Of a stretch of DNA of 64,000 nucleotides, positions 25,573-33,403 are shown piece by piece. The translations under genes were made by a program, and so were the position numbers. Origin of the DNA: an uncultured Opitutia bacterium (GTDB taxonomy: Bacteria; Verrucomicrobiota; Verrucomicrobiia; Opitutales; Opitutaceae); assembly GCA_903896015.1 (NCBI GenBank), contig CAITWF010000027.1, forward strand, positions 62,001-126,000, in the 5' to 3' direction. Within the stretch, counting starts at the first letter, position 1, and each line of letters begins with the position of its first letter. The notes under the pieces are model-generated. The model saw only the letters and a list, made by a program, of their open reading frames with translations, was not told the DNA's origin and did no database searches.

Positions 25573-27057
25573 TTACGCGCCCGGCCGCAACTGCGGGAAA
25601 AGAATCACGTCCCGGATGCTCTCCGCGCCCGTCAGCAGGATGCAGAGGCGATCGATCCCGACGCCCATGCCACCCGCAGGCGGCATGCCGTGCTCCAGCG
25701 CGAGCAGGAAGTCGTAATCGATGTTCTGCTTTTCTTCGCCGGCCTGCGTCTCGAACATCGCGCGCTGCACGTCGGGATCGTTCTGCTCCGAATAAGCGGG
25801 CGCGACTTCCATGCCGCCGATGGTCAGCTCAAACACGTCGAGCACGCTCGGGTCCTCGGCGTTGAGCTTCGCGAGCGGGCACAGCTCCTTCGGCAGGTGC
25901 GTGACGAACGTCGGCTGAATCAGCGTCGGCTCGATTTTCTTCGAAAAAATCTCGTTCGTGATCTCGAACTCTTCCCAGCCGGGATGAACCGAAAGGCCCA
26001 GCGACTCAGCCTTCGCAATTTTCTCCGCTTTGATACGCGAGAACCACTCGGCGTCGCCGGTCGCTTCCTTGATGAGGTCCTTGTAACGGACTTCGCGCCA
26101 CTCGCCGCCGAAGTCGATGTCCTGCCCGCTCGCGGCGTGCTTGATCTTGAGCGAGCCATCGGCGGGCTTGATCACGTCGCGCACGAGCGACGTGAGCAGA
26201 TCGCGGATGAGCGTCATCATCCCGCGGTAGTCGCTGTAGGCCTGATAAACCTCGAGCATCGTGAACTCGGGATTGTGCCGGCGCGACACGCCTTCGTTGC
26301 GGAAGATGCGACCGATCTCGAAGACGCGGTCGTAGCCGCCGACGAGCAGGCGCTTGAGGCGGAGTTCGGTTGCAATGCGGAGAAAAAAATCGGCGTTGAG
26401 CGCATTGTGGTGCGTCACGAACGGCCGCGCGGCAGCGCCGCCGGCCGTATTTTCCAGCACAGGCGTCTCCGCCTCAATGAACGAGCGCGCCTCGAGAAAA
26501 TTCCGGATGTGCGAAACAACGCGCGAGCGCAGCATCAGCCGCGCGCGCGACTCCGCATTCATGATCAGATCGAGGTAGCGCTGGCGATAAATCGCCTCGG
26601 GGTCGGTGAGGCCGTGGAATTTTTCCGGGAGCGGACGCAGCGCCTTTGAAACCAGCGTGAAGGCGTCGACGCGCACGGTAATTTCGCCGGTCTTCGTTTT
26701 GAAGAGCGCGCCGGTGACCCCGATGATATCGCCGAGATCGAGCTGCTTCTTAAAGACGTTATAGCGCTCCTCGCCGAGCACATCGCGGCGGAAGTAGAGT
26801 TGGATCGGGCCCTGTTGATCCTGGACTTTCACGAACGAGCTGCCGCCCTGCACCCGGAAGGTTACGAGCCGGCCCGCGACCGTCACCGTCACGGAGTAGT
26901 CCGCGCCGTCGACGTATAGTTTTTTCGCATCAGCGGAGAAATGCGTCGGCGCGACGTTCGCGCGAAACGGATCGGCGCCGGCGGCGCGGAGTTCGGCCAG
27001 CTTTTGCCGGCGGACCGCGTGCTGGTCGTGACTGATGTCCTGTGGATTCTCGCTCAT
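25573..27057 (-). CDS. lysS: lysyl-tRNA synthetase, class II
   Basis: A 494-residue synthetase of normal length; the ATG at 27057 (MSENPQD) is preferred to an upstream start 13 codons away. The OB-fold anticodon domain is at about 50-150 (VTVAGRLVTFRVQGGSSFVKVQD). Class II motifs are visible: motif 1 near ETPVLENTAGGAAARPF, motif 2 IFRNEGVSRRHNPEFTMLEVYQAY, and motif 3 GGMGVGIDRLCILLTG. RYLDLI and RSRVVSHIRNFLE are typical of LysRS2. The last residues, DVILFPQLRP, are the family's usual end. Confidence 0.97.
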   Translation of the reverse strand: MSENPQDISHDQHAVRRQKLAELRAAGADPFRANVAPTHFSADAKKLYVDGADYSVTVTVAGRLVTFRVQGGSSFVKVQDQQGPIQLYFRRDVLGEERYNVFKKQLDLGDIIGVTGALFKTKTGEITVRVDAFTLVSKALRPLPEKFHGLTDPEAIYRQRYLDLIMNAESRARLMLRSRVVSHIRNFLEARSFIEAETPVLENTAGGAAARPFVTHHNALNADFFLRIATELRLKRLLVGGYDRVFEIGRIFRNEGVSRRHNPEFTMLEVYQAYSDYRGMMTLIRDLLTSLVRDVIKPADGSLKIKHAASGQDIDFGGEWREVRYKDLIKEATGDAEWFSRIKAEKIAKAESLGLSVHPGWEEFEITNEIFSKKIEPTLIQPTFVTHLPKELCPLAKLNAEDPSVLDVFELTIGGMEVAPAYSEQNDPDVQRAMFETQAGEEKQNIDYDFLLALEHGMPPAGGMGVGIDRLCILLTGAESIRDVILFPQLRPGA

Positions 27058-27117
27058 GGAACCGGCCAACGTGGCGGGCGGCACCCCGCTCGGCAAACGG
27101 AAAACTCGACCGCGACC

Positions 27118-27696
27118 CTACTCGGCTTGCAGCTGCTCGACCCGCCGGTCGGGCATGAAATACATGAGGGCCGGAAAGACGATCAGCGCCATCGCAAGGC
27201 CGGAGGAAAGCGAGGCCACGCCGATCGCCACGGCTTAGATCACGAGGGCCAGCCGGTTTTTCCGGAGCAGGCGCGCGTGGAGTTCGAGCAAGCGAGCGTC
27301 ATCTTGGTGCTGTTTGGCGATCGCACACCTCAGCATGTAGTAGCTGAAAGCCGCGGCAAAAGAGACCACGCCGTAGAGCGCGACGGCGAGCTTCGCGGCA
27401 TGACTCTCGCCAAGGTAGGCGGTGACAAACGGGATCAACGAGAGCCAGAACAGCAGGACGATGTTATACCAGAGCATGGGGCCGTCGACACACCGCGTGA
27501 GGTGGATCAGGTGGTGATGGTTCACCCAGTAGATCGCGACGAAGAAAAAACTAAAGACGTAATAGAGAAACACCGGCGCGACACTGAGCAACCCACTCAG
27601 GCTCGCCTCGTGCGGCGCCTACAATTCCAGCACCATGATCGTGATGATGATCGCGATCACGCCGTCGCTAAAGGCTTCGAGTCGCGTGGATTTCAT
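27118..27696 (-). pseudogene. TMEM175-family potassium channel gene with two in-frame stops
   Basis: Reading one frame from ATG 27696 to TAG 27118 gives a 192-codon protein that matches the TMEM175 (DUF1211) family along its length. The first segment is MKSTRLEAFSDGVIAIIITI with the R-x-x-x-FSDG filter motif. Then come the YWVNHHHLIH segment, LFWLSLIPFVTAYLGE, and the C-terminal helix ending MYFMPDRRVEQLQAE. Two stops interrupt it: TAG at 27619-27621, where relatives as I remember them usually have K (LELK-AP), and TAA at 27235-27237. There is no frameshift. An internal ATG at 27591 could at most give a 118-residue piece missing the filter helix. This looks like a recently decayed gene, or less likely a recoded one. 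Confidence 0.85.
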
Positions 27697-27779
27697 CGAA
27701 AGGGTTTTTGCGGGGACCGCGACACGCGCCAAGGGCAAAATCTTGCGCCAACGCGGGCCGCGCGCGAAGTTTGCGTCAC

Positions 27780-29699
27780 ATGTCGCCTGCAATGTCATCC
27801 GAGCCCGACCGCCAGGCGTGGAAAATTTTCACGTTGGGTACCGTCCTCGTTGCGGCGGCGTTACTGGCGTGGGCGAACAGCTTCGAGGGAGCCTTTGTGC
27901 TCGATGACCTGCCCGCCATCGCGGAAAACCCGACGATTCGCGCGTGGGCGACGGCCCTCTCGCCGCCGGGCGACGGCCAGACGGTCAGCGGCCGGCCATT
28001 GGTGAACGCGTCGTTCGCGCTCAACTGGGCGCTCGGCGGCGACAGCGTGCGCGGCTATCACGCGTTCAATCTCGTCATCCACGCGCTCGCCGCGCTGGTA
28101 CTCTTTGGCCTCGTGCGGCGCACGCTGCGCTCACCCGCGCTCGCCGACCGCTTCAGCGAGCAGGCCACGGCTATCGCGGCGGTAATCGCGGGGCTCTGGG
28201 TGTTGCACCCGTTGCAGACCGAGTCGGTTACCTATCTTTCGCAACGCGCCGAATCACTCGCGGGCCTGTGTCTGCTCGCCACCCTCTACGCCGCGACGCG
28301 CGGCGCCGAGACCGGCGGATCGCTCGCGTGGAACGCAGCCGCAGTGGGCGCGTGCCTGCTCGGCATGGCGACGAAGGAAGTCATGTATGCCGCGCCGCTG
28401 CTTTTGTGGCTGCACGATTGGATTTTTTTTGGCGGGACGTTTCGCGAAGCGCTGCGGCGGCGCCCGGCGTTTTATGCCGCGCTCGCCGCGACGTGGCTGT
28501 TGCTCGGCTGGCTCGCGTGGCGCACCGGCAACCGCGGGATGACCGCCGGCTTCGGCCTCGGGATTTCACCGTGGACCTACCTGCTCACCCAATGCGCCGC
28601 GCTGATCCACTACGTGCGGCTCGCGCTCTGGCCCACGCCGCTCGTCTTCGACTACGGGACAGCGACGCTCGATTCGCTCGCCTCAGTCTGGTGGCAATCG
28701 CTGGCGCTGTGCGCGGCGTTCGTTTGCACGATCGTGGGCGTGGCGCAGCGGGCGCCATGGAGTTTTTTGGGCGCGTGGTATTTCCTGCTGCTCGCCCCGA
28801 GTTCGAGCGTCTTGCCCGTCGCCACGCAAACCGTCGCCGAGCACCGAATGTATTTGCCGCTCGTCGCGCTCCTCGCCGCCGCGACGCTCACCGCCTCAAC
28901 CACAATCGGTCCACGCAGCCGCTGGCTGCCGATCGCTCTGGCCCTCGCGCTCGCGTTGCTTACCGCGCAGCGCAACACCGCCTATCGCTCCGCGATCAGC
29001 ATTTGGCAGGACACGATCGCGAAGCGCCCCGACAATGCCCGCGCTTTCGGCGAACTCGCCAACGCGCTCTTCACCTCCGGCCACCTCACCGAATCGCTCC
29101 CGATTTACGAACACGCCCTGCGGCTTCTGCCGCGTTACCCAAAAGCGCAGCACAACTATGCCGGCGCCCTCGCCGCGGCCGGCCGGCTCGACGAAGCCGC
29201 CGCTCACTTCGAACTCGCCATCACCCAATCGCCCGGACTCGCCGATGCCTGCTACGGCCTCGGCAATGTCCGCCGCGAACAGCGCCGCCTCCCCGAGGCC
29301 ATCGCGTGCTACGAGGCTGCCCTGCGCCTCCGTCCCGATTTTGCCATGGCGCACAACAATCTCGCCAATCTCCTCGCCGCTGCCGGCCACTCCGCCGACG
29401 CCCTCTCCCACTACGCCGCCGCCGTGCGCGCCCAGCCAAATTTCCCTGACGCCGAATACAATTGGGCCAACGTCCTCGCGAGTGCCCAGCGTCCCGCCGA
29501 GGCGTTGCCGCACTATCAAAACGCTCTCAGCCTCGCGCCCGGTTTCGTCGCCGCCCACGAAAATCTCGGCGTCACACTCCTTATGCTCGGCCGCCTGCGC
29601 GAAGGCATAGCCGAGCTCGAAACCGCACTCCGCCTCGATCCTTCCCGCGAGTCCGCTCGCCAGAATCTTGCCGTCGCCCGCGCGCAGCGCGCAAAGTAG
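27780..29699 (+). CDS. TMTC-like membrane glycosyltransferase with C-terminal TPRs
   Basis: A 639-residue protein (ATG 27780; ATG 27792 is equally possible). The first 420 or so residues contain about ten transmembrane helices with the luminal motif GAFVLDDLPAIAENP, typical of GT-C mannosyltransferase-like proteins, and HPLQTESVTYLSQRAESL, a signature of the bacterial TMTC/DUF1736-type family. The C-terminal 200 residues are four to five TPR units (KAQHNYAGALAAAGRLDEAA, ADACYGLGNVRREQRRLPEA, AMAHNNLANLLAAAGHSADA). It probably transfers a sugar from a lipid carrier to an exported protein. Target and sugar are unknown. It stands upstream of lipA and divergent from the channel pseudogene. Confidence 0.82.
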   Translation: MSPAMSSEPDRQAWKIFTLGTVLVAAALLAWANSFEGAFVLDDLPAIAENPTIRAWATALSPPGDGQTVSGRPLVNASFALNWALGGDSVRGYHAFNLVIHALAALVLFGLVRRTLRSPALADRFSEQATAIAAVIAGLWVLHPLQTESVTYLSQRAESLAGLCLLATLYAATRGAETGGSLAWNAAAVGACLLGMATKEVMYAAPLLLWLHDWIFFGGTFREALRRRPAFYAALAATWLLLGWLAWRTGNRGMTAGFGLGISPWTYLLTQCAALIHYVRLALWPTPLVFDYGTATLDSLASVWWQSLALCAAFVCTIVGVAQRAPWSFLGAWYFLLLAPSSSVLPVATQTVAEHRMYLPLVALLAAATLTASTTIGPRSRWLPIALALALALLTAQRNTAYRSAISIWQDTIAKRPDNARAFGELANALFTSGHLTESLPIYEHALRLLPRYPKAQHNYAGALAAAGRLDEAAAHFELAITQSPGLADACYGLGNVRREQRRLPEAIACYEAALRLRPDFAMAHNNLANLLAAAGHSADALSHYAAAVRAQPNFPDAEYNWANVLASAQRPAEALPHYQNALSLAPGFVAAHENLGVTLLMLGRLREGIAELETALRLDPSRESARQNLAVARAQRAK

Positions 29700-29773
29700 G
29701 ATGCAAGTTCGCCCATCGCTCCGCCCCAAACCCCGCTTGTCATCCCACGCGTTTCGTGTCCATTCCTCGCGCG

Positions 29774-30688
29774 ATGTATCCTGCCTCGTCCACCGACACC
29801 ACGCGCAAACCAGCCTGGCTGCGGGCCAAGCTCCCGGGCGGCCCCGGCTATAAAGCCACGCGCGATCTCGTCGACGCCAACGCGCTCCACACCGTCTGCC
29901 AGAGCGCGCAGTGCCCCAACCTCGGCGAATGCTGGTCGCGCGGCACAGCCACCGTGATGATCCTCGGCAACATCTGCACCCGCTCGTGCAACTTCTGCGC
30001 GATCGCCACCGGCCGCCCCACCGAGCTCGACCTCGGTGAACCCGCCCGCGTCGCCGACGCCGTCGCGAAAATGAATTTGAAGCACTGCGTAATCACGAGC
30101 GTCGCACGCGACGAACTCGCCGACGGCGGCGCGAGCGTCTGGGCCGCGACCGTCCGCGCCATTCGTCACCGCTGCCCGCAGACCGCGATCGAAATCCTCA
30201 CGCCCGACTTCAAGGGCAACCTCGCCCATGTGGACGTTGTCCTCGACGCCAAGCCCGACATCTTCAACCACAACCTCGAAACCGTCGAGCGCCTCCAGAA
30301 ACCCGTCCGCGTGCAAGCCCGCTACGATCGCTCGCGCTCGGTGCTCCGCCACGCGAAAAGCCGCGGCTTCACAACAAAGACCGGCATCATGCTCGGCGTC
30401 GGCGAAGAACATCACGAAATCGAGCAGGCGCTCCGCGACATCGCGTCCGACAAAACCGACATCCTCACCATCGGCCAATACCTGCAACCGACGCCGAAGC
30501 ATTTGCCGATTTCACGGTGGGCGACGCCCGAGGAATTTCTGCACTGGAAAAACTTCGGCCTGAGCCTCGGCCTCGGGGTCGTCGAAAGCGGCGCCCTCGT
30601 CCGCTCGAGCTACCACGCCGACGAACAGTCGCAGAAATACACCGGCGTCGAACACCTCAACACGGCCAACGCGCTGGCGGGCGAGTAG
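29774..30688 (+). CDS. lipA: lipoyl synthase
   Basis: A 304-residue radical SAM enzyme that inserts two sulfurs into octanoyl groups on lipoate-dependent proteins. The ATG at 29774 is chosen because the conserved WLRAKLPGG...LHTVC follows directly. The auxiliary cluster motif is CQSAQCPNLGEC (C-x4-C-x5-C), and the radical SAM cluster is ICTRSCNFC (C-x3-C-x2-C). RSSYHADE near the end carries the conserved Ser ligand in R-S-S-Y. DILTIGQYLQPTPKHLP is also diagnostic. The octanoyltransferase gene lipB is not adjacent. Confidence 0.97.
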   Translation: MYPASSTDTTRKPAWLRAKLPGGPGYKATRDLVDANALHTVCQSAQCPNLGECWSRGTATVMILGNICTRSCNFCAIATGRPTELDLGEPARVADAVAKMNLKHCVITSVARDELADGGASVWAATVRAIRHRCPQTAIEILTPDFKGNLAHVDVVLDAKPDIFNHNLETVERLQKPVRVQARYDRSRSVLRHAKSRGFTTKTGIMLGVGEEHHEIEQALRDIASDKTDILTIGQYLQPTPKHLPISRWATPEEFLHWKNFGLSLGLGVVESGALVRSSYHADEQSQKYTGVEHLNTANALAGE

Positions 30689-31107
30689 ACCTGATTAGGC
30701 AACAAAGACTATTGCTGGCCGAGCATGCGAAGGCCCGCATGCAACCGATCATAACTTTCGTAGGGCTATTGATCGTGATCATTCTGAACGAAGCATTCGG
30801 ATCGGAAATTGAACCTACCTCTCAGAACAGGTACGAACGCAGAATTCGACTAACGCTATAGTGAGTGGTGGCTCCTGAGGTTGCCCCGATTTGACGGACA
30901 CGAGTTGAGCATAAAGCAAGGATTCAACCATGGCGAAGAAGAAGGAAGCCGGGGCCACGCCCCGGCAGTATGACGCCGCGATCAAGGACGAGGCCGTGCG
31001 GAGAGGCAGAGTAACGTTTGAGCGCGCCGTGCATTTCGCCAGAGAATTTTTGGCGAAGTTGGCGCGCCAACACCAGAGAAGGTCGGCCGATTTTCTCGTG
31101 ACGCCGA
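30689..31107. other. 419-bp gap with hairpins, tiny AT-rich ORF and an IS remnant
   Basis: No confident gene. A perfect hairpin (GCATGCG, loop AAGGCC, CGCATGC; 30723-30742) follows lipA. A 40-codon frame at 30739-30861 (MQPIITFVGLLIVIILNEAF...) has a hydrophobic start, but it overlaps the hairpin, is AT-rich, and may be chance. From 30876 the sequence resembles an IS3-family left end. Near 31035-31071 there is a 7-bp inverted repeat (TTCGCCA/TGGCGAA) and the 14-bp palindrome GTTGGCGCGCCAAC, possibly a terminator for the gluconate dehydrogenase-like gene. Confidence 0.6.
30876..31010 (+). mobile_element. IS3-like left-end remnant with start of orfA
   Basis: TGAGGTTGCCCCG...GACGGACAC at 30876-30900 has the TGA...CCC...GGACAC layout of IS3-family terminal repeats. 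A possible orfA beginning follows at 30930: MAKKKEAGATPRQYDAAIKD then EAVRR, like the Q-Y/F-x-x-x-x-K-x-EAVR helix of IS3 OrfA. After that the frame becomes unlike a transposase, and no orfB or right end is present. It is probably a short relic. The family call rests on the terminus and about 25 residues only. Confidence 0.35.
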
Positions 31108-31689
31108 CTACGTCGCCCAAGCGTGCTCGCCTTTTTTGTAGGGGGCGCCGCCGTTGAACGATCCCGGCACCTCGGCGAAGCGCAGCGCCTGCGTCGTGCC
31201 GATCTCCGAGGTAAAGTAGCCGAGGATCGTCAGCTCCTTCAGCACGCGGAAAGCGTGGGGCGGCTCGGCCGGCTGCTTTTTCTTCATATGGGACTTCTGC
31301 TCGCGATCGAGGGCGTTGAGAAACTCCGTGCGCTCCGTCGCCGGCGCACCGACAAACGCGTGGCCGTGCTTGGTGCGATAGTCCGCCGCAAGTGTTACCC
31401 ATCCCGCACGCACCGCAGTCTGATCCTTCGCGTCGTAACACTCGCGCAGCATCATCGTGATGAAGGCGCCGATGCCGACGGCCTTCGCGCCGGGCACATC
31501 CGACGCCGGGATGATCGTGTCGCCAATCTCGTCGAGCAACGCGAGATCGTCGGCGCTGGCACCGTTCGCGGAGGCGGGCGCATCAGCGTCCCACGCTCCC
31601 GCGAGCAGCCGCGGGCCGACCATGGTGCCGCCCATCAAGAGTGCCATCCGCACGATGGCTTCACGTCGATTCAATGTGGTTGTGGCCAT
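31108..31689 (-). CDS. Tat-type gluconate 2-dehydrogenase subunit 3-like protein
   Basis: A 193-residue small subunit. ATG 31689 starts MATTTLNRREAIVRMALLMG, a Tat-like twin-arginine leader. The mature part has DEIGDTIIPASDVPGAKAVGIGAFI and YFTSEIGTTQALRFAEVPGSF, wording typical of PF13618 (gluconate_2-dh3). It begins 1 base after the stop of the GMC oxidoreductase, so the two form the catalytic and small subunits of a periplasmic membrane-linked dehydrogenase. The cytochrome subunit often seen in such complexes is absent here. The Tat leader presumably carries the GMC partner across the membrane. Confidence 0.88.
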   Translation of the reverse strand: MATTTLNRREAIVRMALLMGGTMVGPRLLAGAWDADAPASANGASADDLALLDEIGDTIIPASDVPGAKAVGIGAFITMMLRECYDAKDQTAVRAGWVTLAADYRTKHGHAFVGAPATERTEFLNALDREQKSHMKKKQPAEPPHAFRVLKELTILGYFTSEIGTTQALRFAEVPGSFNGGAPYKKGEHAWAT

Positions 31690-31690
31690 G

Positions 31691-33373
31691 TCAGATGTTT
31701 CCTTTCTTGAGTTCGCTGACAGCGAAGTCCGCCGCGCGCGCGGTGAGCGCCATGTAGGTGAGCGAGGGATTGACGCAGGCGGCAGAGGCCATGCACGCGC
31801 CATCGGTCACAAAGACGTTTTTCGCGTCCCACACTTGGTTGTGACTGTTGAGCACGGAGGTCTTCGGGTCGCGGCCCATGCGGGCGCAGCCCATCTCATG
31901 GATGCCCTGACCGAAGGTATAACCCGAATCCGTTTTTTTCACCTGCTTGACGCCGGCGGCCTCGAGCATTTCGGCGCCATTGTCCATCATGTCGGCGCGC
32001 ATCTTTTTTTCGTTCTCGCGAATCTCGCAGTCGATCGCGAGCACCGGCAGGCCCCACTTGTCACGCTTGTCGCGGTTGAGCGAAATTCGGTTGTCGTGAT
32101 ACGGCAGCGTCTCGCCAAACGCCGTCATGCCGATCATCCACTGGCCGGGCTCGCGCAACTCCTCCTTGAGCGGCGCGCCGATGCCGAGCTCCGCAATCTC
32201 GCGGCTCCATCCCTCGCGACTCGCGCCACCCTGGTAGCCGAAGCCGCGCGTGTAGGTCCGCTTTTCGCCGCCCGGCAGATTTTGGAAACGCGGAATATAA
32301 AAACCGTTGGGCCGGCGACCAAAAACAATCTTGTCCTCGTAACCCTCGACGTGCCCGCTCGCGCCGCAGCGGAAATGGTGATCCATCACATTGTGACCGA
32401 GTTCGCCGCTGCTGCTGCCGAGGCCCTCGGGCCAGAGGTCGGTCGCGGAATTCATCAGCACCCACGTCGAGTTGAACGCCGAGGCGCACAGGAAAACGAT
32501 CTTCGATTTGAACTCGTAGGTCTGCTTCGTCTCCGCGTCGAGGATCTCCACACCGCGCGCCTTCATCGTGTTCTTGTCATAGACGACGCGCGTCACGATC
32601 GAGAACGGGCGCAGCGTGAGGTTCCCGGTCTTCATCGCGGGCGGGAGCGTCGACGACTGCGTGCTGAAGTAGCCGCCGAACGGGCAGCCGAGCCAGCACT
32701 TGTTGCGATACTGGCAGTTTACGCGCGAGGCGAGCGGCTGCGTGAGATTGGCAACCCGCCCGATGATCATCCGGCGCGAGTCGTTGAAATGCTTTTTGAT
32801 CCGCGCGGCTACGTCTTTCTCGACGCAGTTGAGCTCCATCGGCGGCAGGAACTTTCCATCGGGCAACTGCGGCAGGCCCTCGAGCGAGCCGCTGATGCCG
32901 GCGTGCGTCTCGACATAATCATACCACGACGAAATGTCCGCGTAACGGATCGGCCAGTCGGTGCCGACGCCTTCCTTCGCGTTGGCCTCGAAATCCAAAT
33001 CGCTCCAGCGGTAACTTTGCCGGCCCCACGTGAGCGAGCGGCCGCCGACGTGATAGCCGCGGAACCAGTCGAAAGGCTTTTTCTCCTCGTAGGGGCACTC
33101 CTTCTCATCGGCCCAGTAGCTGAGGTTCATCTCGTTCAGCACGTAATCGCGCCGGAGCACCGGGTGATCGCTGTGCTGCTGCTGCGTGACCTTGCCGCGG
33201 TGCGGCACTTGCCACGGCGGTGTGAGCGCGGTCGCGTACCCGCTGATGTGCTCGATATTGCGCCCGCGCTCGAGCAGCAAAACCTTCAGGCCTTTTTCGG
33301 TCAGCTCCTTCGCAGCCCAACCGCCGCTGATGCCGGAGCCAACGACGATCGCATCATAAGTTTCGGTTTCCAT
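31691..33373 (-). CDS. GMC oxidoreductase, glucoside 3-dehydrogenase-like large subunit
   Basis: A 560-residue FAD enzyme. The FAD-binding motif VVGSGISGGWAAKELTEKG is at the N-terminus, with the GMC signature GGRSLTWGRQSYRW near 110-125. A cysteine-bearing segment, YRNKCWLGCPFGGYF, and C-terminal GQGIHEMGCARMG and ASAACVNPSLTYMALTARAADF contain the active-site His/Asn region. It has no signal peptide and probably travels with the Tat-signal small subunit encoded next. This pairing occurs in gluconate and sorbitol dehydrogenases and in glucoside 3-dehydrogenases (LacA/LacC type). I favour a sugar 3-dehydrogenase but cannot prove the substrate. Confidence 0.88.
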   Translation of the reverse strand: METETYDAIVVGSGISGGWAAKELTEKGLKVLLLERGRNIEHISGYATALTPPWQVPHRGKVTQQQHSDHPVLRRDYVLNEMNLSYWADEKECPYEEKKPFDWFRGYHVGGRSLTWGRQSYRWSDLDFEANAKEGVGTDWPIRYADISSWYDYVETHAGISGSLEGLPQLPDGKFLPPMELNCVEKDVAARIKKHFNDSRRMIIGRVANLTQPLASRVNCQYRNKCWLGCPFGGYFSTQSSTLPPAMKTGNLTLRPFSIVTRVVYDKNTMKARGVEILDAETKQTYEFKSKIVFLCASAFNSTWVLMNSATDLWPEGLGSSSGELGHNVMDHHFRCGASGHVEGYEDKIVFGRRPNGFYIPRFQNLPGGEKRTYTRGFGYQGGASREGWSREIAELGIGAPLKEELREPGQWMIGMTAFGETLPYHDNRISLNRDKRDKWGLPVLAIDCEIRENEKKMRADMMDNGAEMLEAAGVKQVKKTDSGYTFGQGIHEMGCARMGRDPKTSVLNSHNQVWDAKNVFVTDGACMASAACVNPSLTYMALTARAADFAVSELKKGNI

Positions 33374-33403
33374 GGGATAACTACAAATAAAGGTTAACGA
33401 AAA

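Noticed and set aside
27944-29449. A 501-codon frame in another reading phase over the TMTC-like gene
   Set aside because: It is extremely Arg-rich, with no motif; the other phase has transmembrane helices and TPRs.
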